64,000 bases of DNA from Allomyces macrogynus ATCC 38327 (lineage: Eukaryota; Blastocladiomycota; Blastocladiomycetes; Blastocladiales; Blastocladiaceae): positions 1,785,570 to 1,849,569 of the forward strand of contig GG745329.1 in assembly GCA_000151295.1 (NCBI GenBank), given 5' to 3'. The notes under the pieces are model-generated. The model did no database searches, was not told where the DNA came from, and was given only the letters and a program-made list of their open reading frames with translations. The position numbers and the translations under genes are program-made. Numbering within the stretch: the stretch's first letter is position 1; every line of letters starts with the position of its first letter. Below are positions 31,901-46,100 of this stretch, piece after piece.

Positions 31901-34900
31901 GATCTCGTCAAGGACGGCCTAACCAACGTGATCAAACTGTCGCTACAGTACCTGATGGATAACATGGACGCGGCCGTGCTCAAGGCCAATGATATCCCGG
32001 CGCTGCTCGAGGCCAAGCTCGAATTGCAGAACGCGCAGCTCGTGTTCACGCCGAGCATGGACGAGTCGGCCGAGACGTCGATATTCCACATTTCGCGTGA
32101 CTTGCTCAACGGCATCTACAATATCTCGACGCTCATGGACCGGATTTACGTCGACCCGGACCACGAGGCGGCCGCGGCCGAGAACGACGAGATGCCGCCG
32201 CCGGAAAAGCACTACCTGGCTGAAATGATCGCCAACGACGCGCTGTCCGACATGAAGGATGAGGTCGCGTTCCGCGTGCGCAAGATCATGGAGGAGTGCG
32301 TTGCCTACCGCGAGTCTTACGACCAGTTTTCGTACCTCTGGACCGAGAATCGCAACGAGTACATGGAGCGGTTCCTCTCAGAGCGGCACGGCGACAAAAA
32401 GGACGGCGACGACGGCAAGGAAGAGGACGACGGCGATGCCGAGGAAGCCGCGGCGGCGGCAGCGGCCGCGCAGGCCGCTTCGAGTCACGACTTCAAGGGG
32501 TCCGTCACGACCAACCCGCAGCAGCTCGAAAAGTTCGAGGCCGAAATCAAGAAGTTTGAGGGCATTCACAAGAAAATCATGTCGCTCGATCCGGATGTGC
32601 TATTCTCGGGCTGGTTCAAGGTGGACGTGCGCCCGCTCAAGCAGGCGCTCAACTTGAACGTCAAGAAGTGGAGCTACACGCTGACCAAGTACCTGCTCGA
32701 CGACGCCGTCAACACGCTCAACGACCTGAGCAAGTTTATTCGGTCGACCAAGGACGGGCTCGGCAACAAAATTGCCGAGGGCGACTACGACGCGCTCGTG
32801 CACGCCATGAACCTGCTGCACGCCGTCAAGCAGCGCACGCAGACGACCGACAACATGTTTGAGCCGATGCGCAAGACGGTGAACCTGCTCAAGCAGTTTG
32901 GCGTGGAGCTGCCCGACGACTCGCTCAAGCTGCTTAACGACCTGCCCGAGCAGTGGTCCGACATGAAAAAGCTGTCGACGTCGGTGCGCGACAATGTGGC
33001 CCCGCTGCAGTCGATCGAGGTCGATTCGCTTCAAAAGAAGTGCAACAAGTTTGAGGTCAAGGTGCATCAGTTCCGCGAGGATTTCCGCAAAAAGGCGCCG
33101 TTCAAGTTTGAAGTTGGGCCGACGCAGGCCTACACGCTGCTCGATATCTCGCACGCCGATGTGACGGCCATGGAAGAGGAGCACGCGGCCATCAAGAAAT
33201 CGAGCGAGATTTTCGAAATCAATTTGCCGCACTTCAAGCAACTCGGCGACTGCCGGCGCGATATCGGCATGCTCAAGCAGGTGTGGGACGTGGTCGGGCT
33301 CGTCACGTTCATGTTCGAAGAGTGGCGCACGACGCTGTGGACGGCGATCGACGTCGACTCGATGGACGGCAAGTGCCGCGACCTCGCCAAGGAGCTGCGG
33401 CGCATGGACAAGGAAATCAAGGGGTGGGACGTCTACTCGGGACTCGACCAAATGGTCAAGGACATGATCACGTCGCTGCGCGCCGTCGGCGAGCTGCGCA
33501 GTAGCGCGATTCGCGACCGGCACTGGAAACAGCTCATGAAGACGACGGGCGTCTCATTTGTCTTGACCAACGACCTCAAGTTCCAGGACCTGCTTAGCTT
33601 GCAGCTGCACAAGTTCGAGGACGACGTCAAGGCCATTGTCGACCGCGCGACGAAGGAATTGTCGATGGAAAAGGTGATCAACGACCTGACCAAGACGTGG
33701 ACGACCATGGAGTTTTCCTACGAGCGGCACGAGTCGACGGGCACGCCGCTGCTCAAGACGTCCGAGGAGCTGATCGAGACGCTCGAGGACAACCAGGTCA
33801 TGCTGCAGAATATGATGACGTCCAAGTACGTCAGCTACTTCCTCGACCAGATCACCAAGTGGCAAAACACGCTCGGTACCGTCGATTCCGTGTCGACGCT
33901 CTGGAACGAGGTGCAGACGACGTGGTCGCATCTCGAGTCGATCTTCATTGGGTCCGAGGATATTCGCGCGCAGCTGCCCGAAGACTCGAAACGGTTCGAC
34001 GAGATCGACAAGACCTACAAGGCGCTCATGGCCGAGGCGTCCAAGACGCCTAACGCCGTCGAGGCGTGCACCAAGGAAGGGTTGTTTGAGATGCTCGAGA
34101 AGCTGCAGGGCCAGCTGTCGCTGTGCGAGAAATCGCTTGCCGAGTACCTCGAGACCAAGCGGCTCGCGTTCCCGCGGTTCTACTTCGTGTCCGGGTCGGA
34201 CCTGCTCGACATTTTGGCCAAGGGCAACCGCCCGCAGGCCGTGGCGCTGCACCTGAGCAAGCTGTTTGATAACTTGGCGCGGCTCGAGTTCAAGCAAGGG
34301 CCCAACGGCGAAGTCACCAAGACGGCGATCGGCATGTACAGTAAAGAGGACGAGTACGTGCAGTTCCCGGAGCCGTGCGAGTGCACGGGCCCCGTTGAGG
34401 TCTGGCTCAACCGGCTCGAGGCAACCATGAAAAACTCGCTGCGCACTCTACTGTCCGAGGCCGTGGTCACGTACGAGGAAAAGCCGCGCGAGCAGTGGAT
34501 TTTCGACTACCCGGCGCAGATCACGCTGGCCGGCACGCAGATTTGGTGGACGACCGAGGTCAATGTCGCATTTGGTCGGCTCGAGGAGGGCTACGAAAAC
34601 TCGATCAAGGACTACTACAAGAAGCAGTGCGCGCAGCTCACGGCGCTGATTCTGCTGATTCAAGGCCAGCTGACTTCGGCCGATCGGCAAATGATCATGG
34701 CCGTCTGTACGCTCGACGTGCACGCGCGTGATATTGTCGCCAAGCTCGTGGCCGAAAAGGCCGAGAACGCGCAGTGCTTCAGCTGGCAGTCGCAGCTGCG
34801 GCTGCGGTGGGACGATGTCGAAAACGACTGCTTTGCCAACATTTGCGATGCCAAGTTCCGGTACAACTACGAGTACCTCGGCAACACGCCGCGTCTCGTC

Positions 34901-37900
34901 GTCACAGCGCTCACGGATCGGTGCTACATCACGCTCACGCAGTCGCTGCACTTGATCATGGGCGGAGCTCCCGCGGGCCCCGCCGGGACGGGCAAGACCG
35001 AGACGACCAAGGATCTGGGCAAGGCGCTCGGCATCATGGTCTACGTGTTCAACTGCTCGGACCAAATGGACTACAAGTCGGTCGGCAACATCTACAAGGG
35101 CCTGGCGCAGTCGGGCACGTGGGGTTGCTTCGACGAGTTCAACCGCATTGCCGTCGAGGTGCTGTCGGTGATTGCGACGCAGGTCAAGTCGATTCAGGAC
35201 GCGCTCAAGGCCAAGAAGAAGCGGTTCCTGTTCCAGGGCGAGGACATTCGGCTGCAATCGACGGTCGGCATCTTCATCACGATGAACCCGGGCTACGCGG
35301 GCCGTGCCGAGCTGCCCGACAACTTGAAGGCGCTGTTCCGCCCGTGCTCCATGGTCGTGCCTAACCTCGAGCTTATCATGGAAATCATGCTCATGGCCGA
35401 AGGTTTTGTCGAGGCCAGTGTGCTCGCGCGAAAGTTCAACACAATGTACAAGCTCAACCGCGAGCTGCTGTCAAAGCAGGACCACTATGATTGGGGTCTG
35501 CGCGCCATCAAGTCGGTGCTGGTCGTGGCCGGGTCGCTCAAGCGTGCTGAGCCGACGCTGCCTGAGGAGCACGTGCTCATGCGCGCGCTTCGCGACTTCA
35601 ACATCCCCAAGATTGTGACCGACGACGTGCAGGTGTTCATGGGTCTGATCAGCGACTTGTTCCCCAAGATCGAGGTCGCACGCAAGCGGTCGGAGAAGTT
35701 TGAAGAGGAGATTCGCAAGGCCACGCTCGAAAACGGCCTGCAGACCGAGGAGAACTTTATTCTCAAAGTCGTTCAGACCGAGGAGCTGCTGGTCGTGCGG
35801 CACTGTGTCTTCATTATCGGCAACGCGGCGACGGGCAAGTCGCAGATTTGGCGCACGCTCGCGCGCACCTATAACAACACGGGCCGCAAGTGCACGTACG
35901 CCGATCTCGACCCCAAGGCCGTGACGACCGACGATCTGTTTGGGTTCATCAACCCGGCGACGCGCGAGTGGAAGGACGGACTCTTCTCGTCGCTCATGCG
36001 TGATTTCGCAAGCGTGCCCAACACGGAACCGAAATGGATTGTGCTCGACGGTGATATTGATCCAGGCTGGATCGAGTCGCTCAACACGGTCATGGACGAC
36101 AACAAGGTACTCACACTCGCGTCCAACGAACGCATCCCGCTCAAGCCGCACATGCGGCTCATTTTCGAGATTGGGGACCTCAAGTACGCGACGCCCGCGA
36201 CTGTGTCGCGAGCCGGCATCTTGTACGTGAACCCGTCGGATCTTGGCTGGTCGCCGTACGTGCAGTCGTGGCTCGAAAAGCGCGAGGACGCGGCCGAAAA
36301 GAGCAGCTTGACGGTGCTGTTTGAGCGCTACGTCAACCCGTGCCTCGACGCTGTGCACTCGGGCAAGTTCAAGATGGCGCCGGTCGAAGATTTCTCCATG
36401 GTCCAGGCGCTGTGCAACATTCTTGAGGCGCTGCTGACGCCCGACAACGCGCCCAAGGGCTGCGACAAGGAGTGGTTCGAGATCTATTTCGCGTTTGCGG
36501 CCGTGTGGGCCTTTGGCGGCGCGCTGTTCCAGGACCAGCTCATCGACTACCGCGTCGAGTTCTCAAAGTGGTGGAACCAAGAGTTCAAGACGGTGAAGTT
36601 CCCGCCCAACGGCACCGTCTTCGACTACTATGTTGACCGCGAGACCAAGCGTTTCCTGCCGTGGACCGACCGCGTGCCGAAATTCGAGTTTGATTCCGAG
36701 GTGCCGTTGCAGAGCGTGCTTGTGCACACGCCCGAGACGACGCGCATCCGCTATCTGCTCGACCTGCTCGCTGACAACGGCAAGCCCGTGCTGCTCGTGG
36801 GTAACGCCGGGTGCGGCAAGACGGTGCTCATGTCGGACAAGCTCTACAGCTACGGCGAAGACCGCATGATCGTCAACATCCCGTTCAATTTCTATACGAC
36901 GGCGTGGTCGTTACAGCCCGTGCTCGAAAAGGCGCTCGAAAAGAAGGCTGGTCGCAACTTTGGCCCACCCGGCGCCAAGAAGCTCATCTACTTTGTCGAC
37001 GATCTCAACATGCCCGAGGTGGACAAGTACGGCACGGTCTCGCCGCACTCGCTGCTGCGCCAGCACCTCGACTACAAGCACTGGTACGACCGGCAAAAGC
37101 TCACGCTCAAAGAAATCCACAACTGCCAGTACGTCGCGTGCATGAACCCAACGGCCGGCAACTTTACGATCACGTCGCGGTTGCAGCGTCACTTTGCGGT
37201 GCTCGCCGTCAACTTCCCCGGGGTCGAGGCCCTGCAGTCGATCTACAACTCGATCATCCAAGGGCACCTCGCGGGCATGGGATCGGCGGTCCAAAAGTGC
37301 GGCGAAAAGCTCGTGACCACGGCGCTGGCCATGCACAAGAAGATTGCGTCCACGTTCCTGCCGACGGCCATCAAGTTCCATTACATTTTCAACCTGCGCG
37401 ATCTGTCCAACATTTTCCAAGGGGTGCTGTTTGGCCAAAAGGACGTGCTCAAGACGCCGATCGACTTGGTGCGGCTGTGGGCGCACGAGACGACGCGCGT
37501 CTACGGCGACAAGCTCATTGAAACGGCCGACACGGAAATGCTCGTGGCCATGCAAAAGGAGGCCGTCAAGAAGAACTTTGACGATCTCGACCAGGCCGCC
37601 ATCTTTGCCGAGCCGCTGATCTACACCCACTTTGCCGGTGGCATGGGCGAGCCCAAGTACCAGGGCGCCAAGGACTGGGCGTCGCTCAAGAAGATTCTCG
37701 AGGAGGCTCTCGACCAGTACAATGAGGTTAACGCCGCCATGGACCTGGTGCTCTTCGAGGACGCTATTTGCCACATTTCGCGCATCAGTCGCATTCTCGA
37801 GTCGCCGCGCGGTAATGCGTTGCTCGTCGGTGTCGGTGGGAGTGGTAAGCAGTCGCTGTCGCGCTTGGCATCGTTCATGTCGTCGATGAGCGTGTTCCAG

Positions 37901-40900
37901 ATCACGCTGCGCAAGGGCTACGCGATTCCCGACTTGAAAACGGATCTGTGCGGTCTCTATATCAAGACGGGCCAAAAGAAGCAGCAGATCATGTTTTTGC
38001 TCGCTGATTCGCAAGTGGCCGACGAAAAGTTCCTCGTTTTGATCAACGATCTGCTCGCGTCGGGCAACATCCCGCAGCTGTTCCCGGACGACGAAGTTGA
38101 AAACATCATCAACTCGATGCGCAACGAGGTCAAGGCCCTCGGGATGGTCGATACGCGCGAGGCGTGCTGGGACCAATTCATTCGCAACGTGCGCCGCAAC
38201 CTCAAGGTCGTGCTGTGCTTCTCGCCCGTCGGCAACACGCTGCGGTCGCGGTGCCGCAAGTTCCCGGCCATTGTCAACAGCACGCAAATCGACTGGTTCC
38301 ACGAGTGGCCGCAGGAGGCGCTCGAGTCGGTGGCGACGCGGTTTATCGACGCGTGCGACTTGGTCCCCAAGGAGCTCAAGAAGCCCGTGACCAAGTTTAT
38401 GGCCTACGCGCACCAGATTGTCAACGAAGTCTCGAAAAAGTATTTGCTCAACGAAAAGCGGCACAACTACACGACGCCCAAGAGTTTCCTCGAGCTCATC
38501 AATCTCTACAAGCAGATGCTCGAGAAGAAGGCCGGCGAGCTGACGCGGTCCATGGAGCGTCTTGAAAACGGTCTGACCAAGCTTGAGAGCACGGCGTCGC
38601 AGGTCGACGATTTGAAGGCCAAGCTCGCGACGCAGGAAGTGGAGCTGCGCGCCAAGAACGAGGAGGCTGAGCGGCTTATTGAGCGCGTCGGGATCGACAC
38701 GGAAAAGGTCAACAAGGAAAAGGCGATTGCCGACGAGGAGGAGCGCAAGGTCGCGCAGTTCACCAAGGAGGTGCAGGAAAAGGCGCGGCAGTGTCAGGAA
38801 GATCTGCAGGCAGCCGAACCGGCGCTCGCGGCCGCGGCCACGGCGCTCAACACGCTTAACAAGGCCAATTTAACGGAATTGAAGTCGTTTGGTTCGCCAG
38901 CGCAGGAAGTCGTCGACACGGTCGCCGCTGTCATGGTGCTGCTGTCGCCGGCCGGCAAGATTGCCAAGGACCGCAGCTGGAAAGCCGGCAAGAACATGAT
39001 GGCCAAAGTCGACGCGTTCCTCGAAACGCTCATCAACTTCAACAAGGAAAAGATTGACCAGAGCAACCTTGACGCTCTCGCGCCCTACCTCAAGAACGAA
39101 AACTTCAACGAGGAGTTTATGAAGTCCAAGTCGATTGCCGCGGCCGGTCTGTGCTCGTGGGTCGTGAACATTGTCGGTTACTACCACGTCTACTGTGACG
39201 TCGAGCCCAAGCGCAAGGCCCTCGAGTCGGCGACGACGGAATTGGCCGCGTCGCAGGCCAAGCTCGCCGAGATCAAGGCCAAAATTGCCGAGCTCGACAG
39301 CAACTTGTCGGCGCTCAAGGCCTCGTTTGAAAAGGCTACGGCCGACAAGCTCAAGTGTGAGGAGGAGGCACGCTCGACGCAAGAGACCATTGTCCTGGCC
39401 AACCGTCTCGTGGGTGGTTTGGCGTCGGAAAAGGTGCGTTGGAGCGAGGCCGTGGCCAAGTTCAAGGAGCAGCAAAAGACGCTGGCCGGCGACGTGCTGC
39501 TCGCGTCGGCGTTCATCTCGTATGTCGGGTGCTTTAGCAAGCGGTACCGCACTGAGCTCATCGAGGAAAAGTGGATGCCGTATCTCAAGAACGCCGAGAC
39601 GGGCGTGCCCATGTCAGACAACATCGATCCGCTCGATATTTTGACCAACTCGGCCGAGATTGCCAAGTGGAACAACGAAGGGCTCCCGACCGATCGTGTC
39701 TCGCTCGAAAACGCGACCATGGTCACCAACTGCAAGCGCTGGCCGCTCATCATTGACCCGCAGCTGCAGGGTGTCAAGTGGATCAAGAACCGCGAGGGTC
39801 CGAACCTCAAAATCGTGCGCTTGGGCCAGCGTGGGTACCTCGACATGATTGAAAAGGCCGTGTCGGCCGGTGATCCGTGTCTCATCGAGGACTTGGGCAC
39901 GTCGATTGATGCGGTGCTCGACCACATTATTGGTCGCAACACGATCAAAAAGGGGAAGGCCATCAAGGTCGGCGATCGCGAAATCGAGTACGATCCGAAC
40001 TTCAAGCTCATTTTGCAGACGCGTTTGCCCAACCCGCACTACCCGCCCGAGATTCAGGCGCAGACGACGCTCGTCAACTTCACCGTCACGATTGCCGGTC
40101 TCGAGGACCAGTTGCTTGCCGATGTCGTCAACTCTGAGCGCCCGGACCTGGAGCGCACCAAGGCCGAGCTGACCAAGCAGCAAAACGAATTCAAGATTAA
40201 ACTCACGGAACTAGAAGACGCGCTGCTTTCTCGCTTGTCGTCGGCGCAGGGCAACTTCCTCGGCGACTACGCGCTAGTGGAGAACCTCGAGACGACTAAG
40301 CGCACGGCCACGGAGATTGAGCAAAAAGTCGACGAAGCCAAGAAGACGGAGAAGAAGATCAACGAGACGCGTGAGCTCTATCGTCCCGTTGCAGCGCGCT
40401 CGTCGCTCCTCTACTTCTTGCTAAACGATCTCTGGCAGATCCACCCAATGTACCAGTACTCGCTCAACGCCTACAAGGTCGTCTTCCAGAACGCGATCAA
40501 CACGGCCGAGGCGTCCGAGGACATCAAGGAGCGCGTCGCGTCGCTGATCGAGAACATTACGCACCGCACCTACTTGTACACGACGCGTGGTCTGTTTGAG
40601 CGCGACAAGCTCACGTTCGCCGCGCAAATGGCTTTCCAGATCTTGCTCGGGCAAGGTGATTTGGATCCGCAGGAGCTCGACTTCTTGCTGCGCGCACCCA
40701 AGGTATTCAACGTCAACTCACCCGCTGACTGGCTCTCAACGCCGTCGTGGCAGACGATCAAGGCGCTCTCGAACCTCGAGCCGTTCCGTCTGCTGCCCAA
40801 CGACATTGAAGGTAGTAGCAAACGGTGGAAAAAGTACTGCGAGTGCGAGGCACCCGAGAACGAGAACCTGCCGGCCGAGTGGAAGACCAAGACACCCATG

Positions 40901-42813
40901 CAAAAGCTGTGCATTTTGCGTGCGCTGCGTCCGGATCGCATGACTTATGCCGTGCGCGCGTTCATTGGCCTCAAGATGGGCCCCAAGTACATTGACTCGT
41001 CGCGAATCCCACTGTCCAAGACCTACGAGGAGACCAACTCGTCAACGCCCGTCTTCTTCATTCTGTCGCCCGGTGTCGACCCGGTCAAGGAAGTCGAAGC
41101 CGTAGGCCGCACGCAGGGTGTCGCCGAAGATCTCGGCAATTTCCACAACGTCTCGCTCGGCCAGGGCCAAGAGGTGATTGCCGAGCAGAAGCTCGACATT
41201 GCGCACAAGAACGGCGGCTGGGTCATGCTGCAAAACATTCATCTCGTCGCCAAGTGGCTGCCGGCACTCGAAAAGAAGCTCGAGGCGCTCACGCAAGACG
41301 CGCACCCGAACTTCCGCGTGTTCCTGTCGGCCGAGCCCGCGGGCGACCCGGCTTACCACATTATCCCGACGTCGATTTTGCAAGTCTCGATCAAGATTAC
41401 CAACGAGCCGCCGACGGGTATGAACGCCAATCTGCACCGCGCGCTCGACAACTTCAACCAAGAGTCGCTCGAGCGCTGCTCCAAGGAGGCCGAGTTCAAG
41501 GCCATTCTGTTTGCGCTGTGCTACTTCCACGCTGTCGTGCTCGAGCGACGCAAGTTTGGCACGCAGGGCTGGAACCGGTCATACCCGTTTAGCACTGGCG
41601 ACTTGACCATCAGTGTCGACGTGCTCTTCAACTACCTCGAAGGCTCGCCCAAGGTGCCGTGGACCGACTTGCGGTACAATTTCGGCGAAATCATGTATGG
41701 CGGCCACATTTCCGACGACTGGGACCGGCGCCTGTGCTCGTCGTATCTCGAGGTGTATGTGCGCGAAGACCTGCTCGAGTCGGGTTTTGAGCTCGCGCCC
41801 GGGTTCGCGGCGCCGCCCAACCTCGACTACAAGGAGTACCAGCGTACATTGACGAGAGCTTACCCGCCGAGTCGCCCAATTTGTACGGCCTGCACCCGAA
41901 CGCTGAGATTGGCGTCTTGACCAAGATGGCCGACAAGTTGTTCAAGACGCTGCTCGAGATGCAGCCGCAAGATGCGGCGGCCGGGTCGGCCGTGTCCAAG
42001 GAAGAAAAGGTCAAGGCCATGGTCGACGAGGTCATGGGATCGCTGCCCGACTCGTTCAACGTGCAGGAACTCATGAGCCGCGTTGAGGAACGCACGCCAT
42101 TCATTTCGGTCGCTTTGCAAGAGTGCGATCGCATGTCGATGCTCACCAACGAGATTCGGCGCTCGCTCAAGGAACTCGATCTCGGCCTCAAGGGTGATTT
42201 GACCATTACCGAGTCCATGGAGGCGCTCATGAACGCCATCTTTTTTGGCACGGTCCCGGCGTCATGGGAAAAGCTCGCCTATCCGTCGCTGAACCCGCTC
42301 GCGGCGTGGTATGCCGACTTGCTGCAGCGTATCAAGGAACTTGAGGCGTGGGTGGCCGAGTTCCAGCTGCCCGCGGTCGTGTGGTTACCGGGGCTCTTCA
42401 ACCCGCAGTCGTTCCTCACGGCCATTATGCAAACGACGGCGCGCAAGAACGAGTGGCCACTGGATCGCATGGTCTTGACGGTCGAGGTGCTCAAGAAGCC
42501 GCGCGAAGAGTGCACGGCACCGCCGCGCGAGGGCGCCTACATTCACGGCCTGTACATGGAGGGCGCGCGGTGGGACGGCAACGCCGGGTGCATAGCCGAG
42601 TCTCTGCTCAAGGAGCTCACGCCGGCCATGCCTGTCGTCTTTGTCAAGGCGATCCCCGTCGACAAGCGCGAGACCAAGGGCATTTACGAGTGCCCGATGT
42701 ACCGCACGCGGCAGCGTGGGCCAACGTACGTGTGGACGTTCAACCTCAAGACCAAGGAGGCGCCCGCCAAGTGGGTCTTGGCCGGTGTCGCCATGCTCTT
42801 GTCGGCCGAGTAA
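28986..42813 (+). CDS. Axonemal outer-arm dynein heavy chain, beta type (DNAH9/11/17 group)
   Basis: Motor ATPase of the outer dynein arm. Exons: 28986-29137, 29209-29602, 29676-30018, then one giant exon 30087-42813; introns 71, 73 and 68 nt. One base is missing near 41844 (YKEYQR then YIDESLPAE in another frame); with it restored the length is about 4538 residues, normal for this class. The tail occupies the first ~1600 residues. P-loops are AAA1 GPAGTGKTE (about residue 1926), AAA2 GNAATGKS (about 2207), AAA3 GNAGCGKT (about 2534) and AAA4 GVGGSGKQ (about 2877). The AAA1 context YVFNCSDQMDYKSVGNIYKG and GRAELPDNLKALFRPC marks the beta/DNAH9-DNAH17 group rather than gamma/DNAH5. Coiled-coil stalk arms lie around 38500-38800 and 39210-39400 with the microtubule-binding tip between. 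The C-terminal domain has PREGAYIHGLYMEGARWDG and ends RGPTYVWTFNLKTKE...WVLAGVAMLL. Confidence 0.95.
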
Positions 42814-43153
42814 GCAAGCCGTTTGGTCGGATGCGGTGCTTGGTCGCAGACGGGCCGTGGGGAGAGACTGGAACGACGGACATGATGGATGGTCGACTGT
42901 TCACACTTTGTAATTGAGCGGCTAAAAGTTTTGGTTATCTATCTGGACATGGTCGAGTTTGATGGAGCGATATTGGACTTCTGGGCTCCAACGACCGCAA
43001 AGAAGCGTCCCTTCTCGGTCATGTGTCTGAAGGGCAGCAAGCTTGTTAGTTCCGATTGCCCAACAAAATGCAAGATGTCGTTCAGCTCAACGGCCAAACG
43101 ATCACCTGCACCGCGCACCGACTTGCTGCAACATTTTCCAATAAGCTGCAACG
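42814..43153. promoter_or_regulatory. Intergenic between dynein heavy chain and DNAI7
   Basis: A 340-bp tandem gap. It must include the dynein 3' end and the DNAI7 promoter. It is less GC-rich than the coding flanks. No further gene or canonical X-box is visible. Confidence 0.4.
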
Positions 43154-46100
43154 ATGCCACCCAAACCCGACGCCAAGAAAAAGAAAAAGTCCAAGAAGGA
43201 GCTCGAGCAAGGTTGTTTTTCGCGATATTGGAAGCGAGCCGCCGTGCGCCGGCACCCGGCAGCGATGTCCTGCTGAGGACCGAGACCGAAATGAATATAC
43301 AACGATCGGACGACCCGACCTGATTGCAAGGCCGTTGCGATCGTAGAACGGTTATTGCTCGAGGAGCAGAAACGCAAGGAGGAAGAAGGTGCAAACCATT
43401 TCCGACGCCCGTCGCTCCCCATGCTCAGAAATCTTTTTTCTCATCAATTTGCGATGCCGCGATAGCCGCACGTCTTGCCGAGCTTGCTCGCCAACGGGAA
43501 CGCGAACTCGCCGAGCAGCAGGAACGAGAGGCGAGGGACGCTCTTCTCGAAAGCGTGCGTTGCTCCCAGACCGCATCAGCCCTAAGTTGATGACGACCGA
43601 GGCCACATCTGCTCACGGCGATCTATTGGTTTCTAGAAAGAGCCCGACTTTGCAGCCGAAATCCTCCAGTCCGACGAGGTCGCGCTTGCCGCCGAGCATT
43701 ACGTGACCGCGCTGCTGCAAGAACGTGAGCGGGACAAGGCGGTGCGCTATAATCGCTTCCACCTCATTTTGCTTGTGAATAACCAACTAGCGCGAGCCAA
43801 ACGACCCCTCTAGTGGGAGCTTTACATCCAATGTTCTCGCATCCCGAACCCGAAAATCGAGAGCGACGTCGCCACGTACCTCTCGGTTTTCCGGCAAGTA
43901 CACGAAAAGCAGTCGTTTGCGGGCGTTCAAGAAGATCTCGTTCAGGCCGAAATGGTACGTTGAAGCGCTTGCAATGGGCCACTTGCCGCCAATGCGCCTC
44001 CCTCGTCCGCTGGCTGACTGTCCGTGGTAGCTGAGCGCGCTCCTGGAGCAAGAGTACGCGCAAGCTGTTGATTTCCGCTACGCTCAGCAAGCCGCGCGGT
44101 ATGCGGAGAATACTCGCTCGCTCCGCCAGGCCGTGCTGCGGAAACTTGAAGCGATCACAGCCTACTCGCTCCAGGTATGCCGTTCAAGTCGCTCCGTCCG
44201 CTTGATTGTTCTACTCTCCACGCTCATGCAGATGCCGACTAGAACTCGGAGCAATTTCCGCGCGAGTCCACCGAAAACCTGCTCGTGGTTCAGCAGCTGC
44301 ACAGCAGTGTCACGTTTGCTCTGTGGTGCAACGTCACGAAAAAGTACGTTCGGGATCGCGACGCGATCGTGCTCCTGGGTCATTTGAGCGGGAAGACTGA
44401 TGCTCATGCTCACCTCCAGCCCGCGACACAAGGCGTTTGACGTCGACACGATTCACGTCACGCTGCCCAAGGCGCTGACGCTCGCCAACGTGGCCATTTG
44501 CCTCGTGCACGACCGCAGCGGCCTGACGCTCAACGATCTGTACCTGCAGCAAACGTCGGCGCGCAGGCAGATCGTCATGTCCGGGTGCCTCGATTTTTCC
44601 CTGCTCGAGTTGCCGGAGCTGCCAAAAACGGTCGATTTCTGGACGATTCGCCCGCTTCTCTCCAATGACCTGTCGGTCAAGCGCGTCGAGTACCCGTTTG
44701 CACGCGGCAATGGCGACATGGCGGCGCCGGAGCAGGAGGTCGGGCGTGAGGACGACGCGTCGATATTTGTTTCATTTTCCGTGGGCCTCGGCCTGCACCT
44801 CCACCCACTCGCGACCGTCAAGTGGTGGTGCGCTGAGACATGCACGTGGAACTCGGACGGGATCACCGACGTGGAGATTGACCGAACCAAGGGCACGGTT
44901 CAGTTCAAGTCGTCGGTGCTCAAGCCGTGCGCGCTCGTCCAGGTATTATGCGCTCGAGGTTGTGGTTTAGTTGCTCGAAAACGTCGTGGAACTGACGCAA
45001 CCCTGTGCTTAGGATGCGGTTTCCGACTTCCCGCTCGAAGATTGGAAGATGCGGACCGTGTCGGTCGATCCACCCGTCGTGCGCCTGACCGTCAACGGCA
45101 AGTGGACCGACGTCGAGTTTGAAATCACCGAGGGTGGCGTCTCGCTCATTCGGCCCATGAACGATCGGCTTCAGGACGAGTTCCAGGGCAAATCTTTCAT
45201 GCCCACGCTCTTGATCATGGTACGCTCCGCTCTCATCTCTCCACCTCATTTGAAACGCAGTGGTCAATCAGCTCACATCAATACCCACATCCTCACACTA
45301 GAAACTCTTCCGCTACGGGATCGGCTTCGCGTCGCCGTTCATGGGCCAAGTCGACGCCGAAGAGCGCGGATGTTATCGCGCCATGGCGTCCAAGTGCCTC
45401 GCGCTGTCGTTCCAGGCGCACAAAGCCAATGCGCAGCACACCGGCTGCGTCTTGACGGCCATGGACGCCCAGGATGTGGCCTACACGATCGTCGCCGACT
45501 ATCACCTCAAAATTGTGGAAAAGGAGCGCAAAGTGTGCTATTGCGCGGCCGAGGACGATTTGAGCAAGCCCAAGCCTGAGACGGCGGTGCGTTATCTGAA
45601 AAGCAAGCCCACCTCCGAATCCCAATGCTGATCTGGCCGATTTTTGTCATGTCTTCTAGCCGCACGGGACCGTGCTCGCCGTCCTCGAGGACATTGCGCC
45701 GGGCCTGCCGACCAAGTGGCAGGTGCCCGTTCTGGTACTGCAACTGTTGACTATCATCTGCCCTTTGAACACAGTCTCGCCCTGATCGCTTCCGCAAATA
45801 CAATTTCATTCCACGCCCCAAATCACATCGTCTCCAAGTGCCAGCATACTCATTTTCTCGATCCCGGTCGCGCCAAGTCAAATAGGTTGTAGCCCACGTC
45901 CGATCCATGCTTTGCAGGCGACTTGGCGCGAAGACGTTCGGTTGCTATTGCAAATCATCAAAGCGTGGTCAGAGGCTGCCAGTCCAGCCGGTGCCCAATC
46001 ACAGACAGGAACCGACACACCTCGAGAAACGGGACGCGAAGGGAACGCAGGTAGCTCGGGCTCCTTGTCCGGTAACGGCATGAAGACGGCCGGTAGGACT

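Noticed and set aside
36911..38464. 517-codon minus-strand ORF
   Set aside because: Antisense of the dynein AAA3-AAA4 region with no motifs of its own.
41881..42813. Separate 310-codon gene after the dynein ORF
   Set aside because: It is the dynein C-terminal domain; only a one-base frame break separates it from the main exon.
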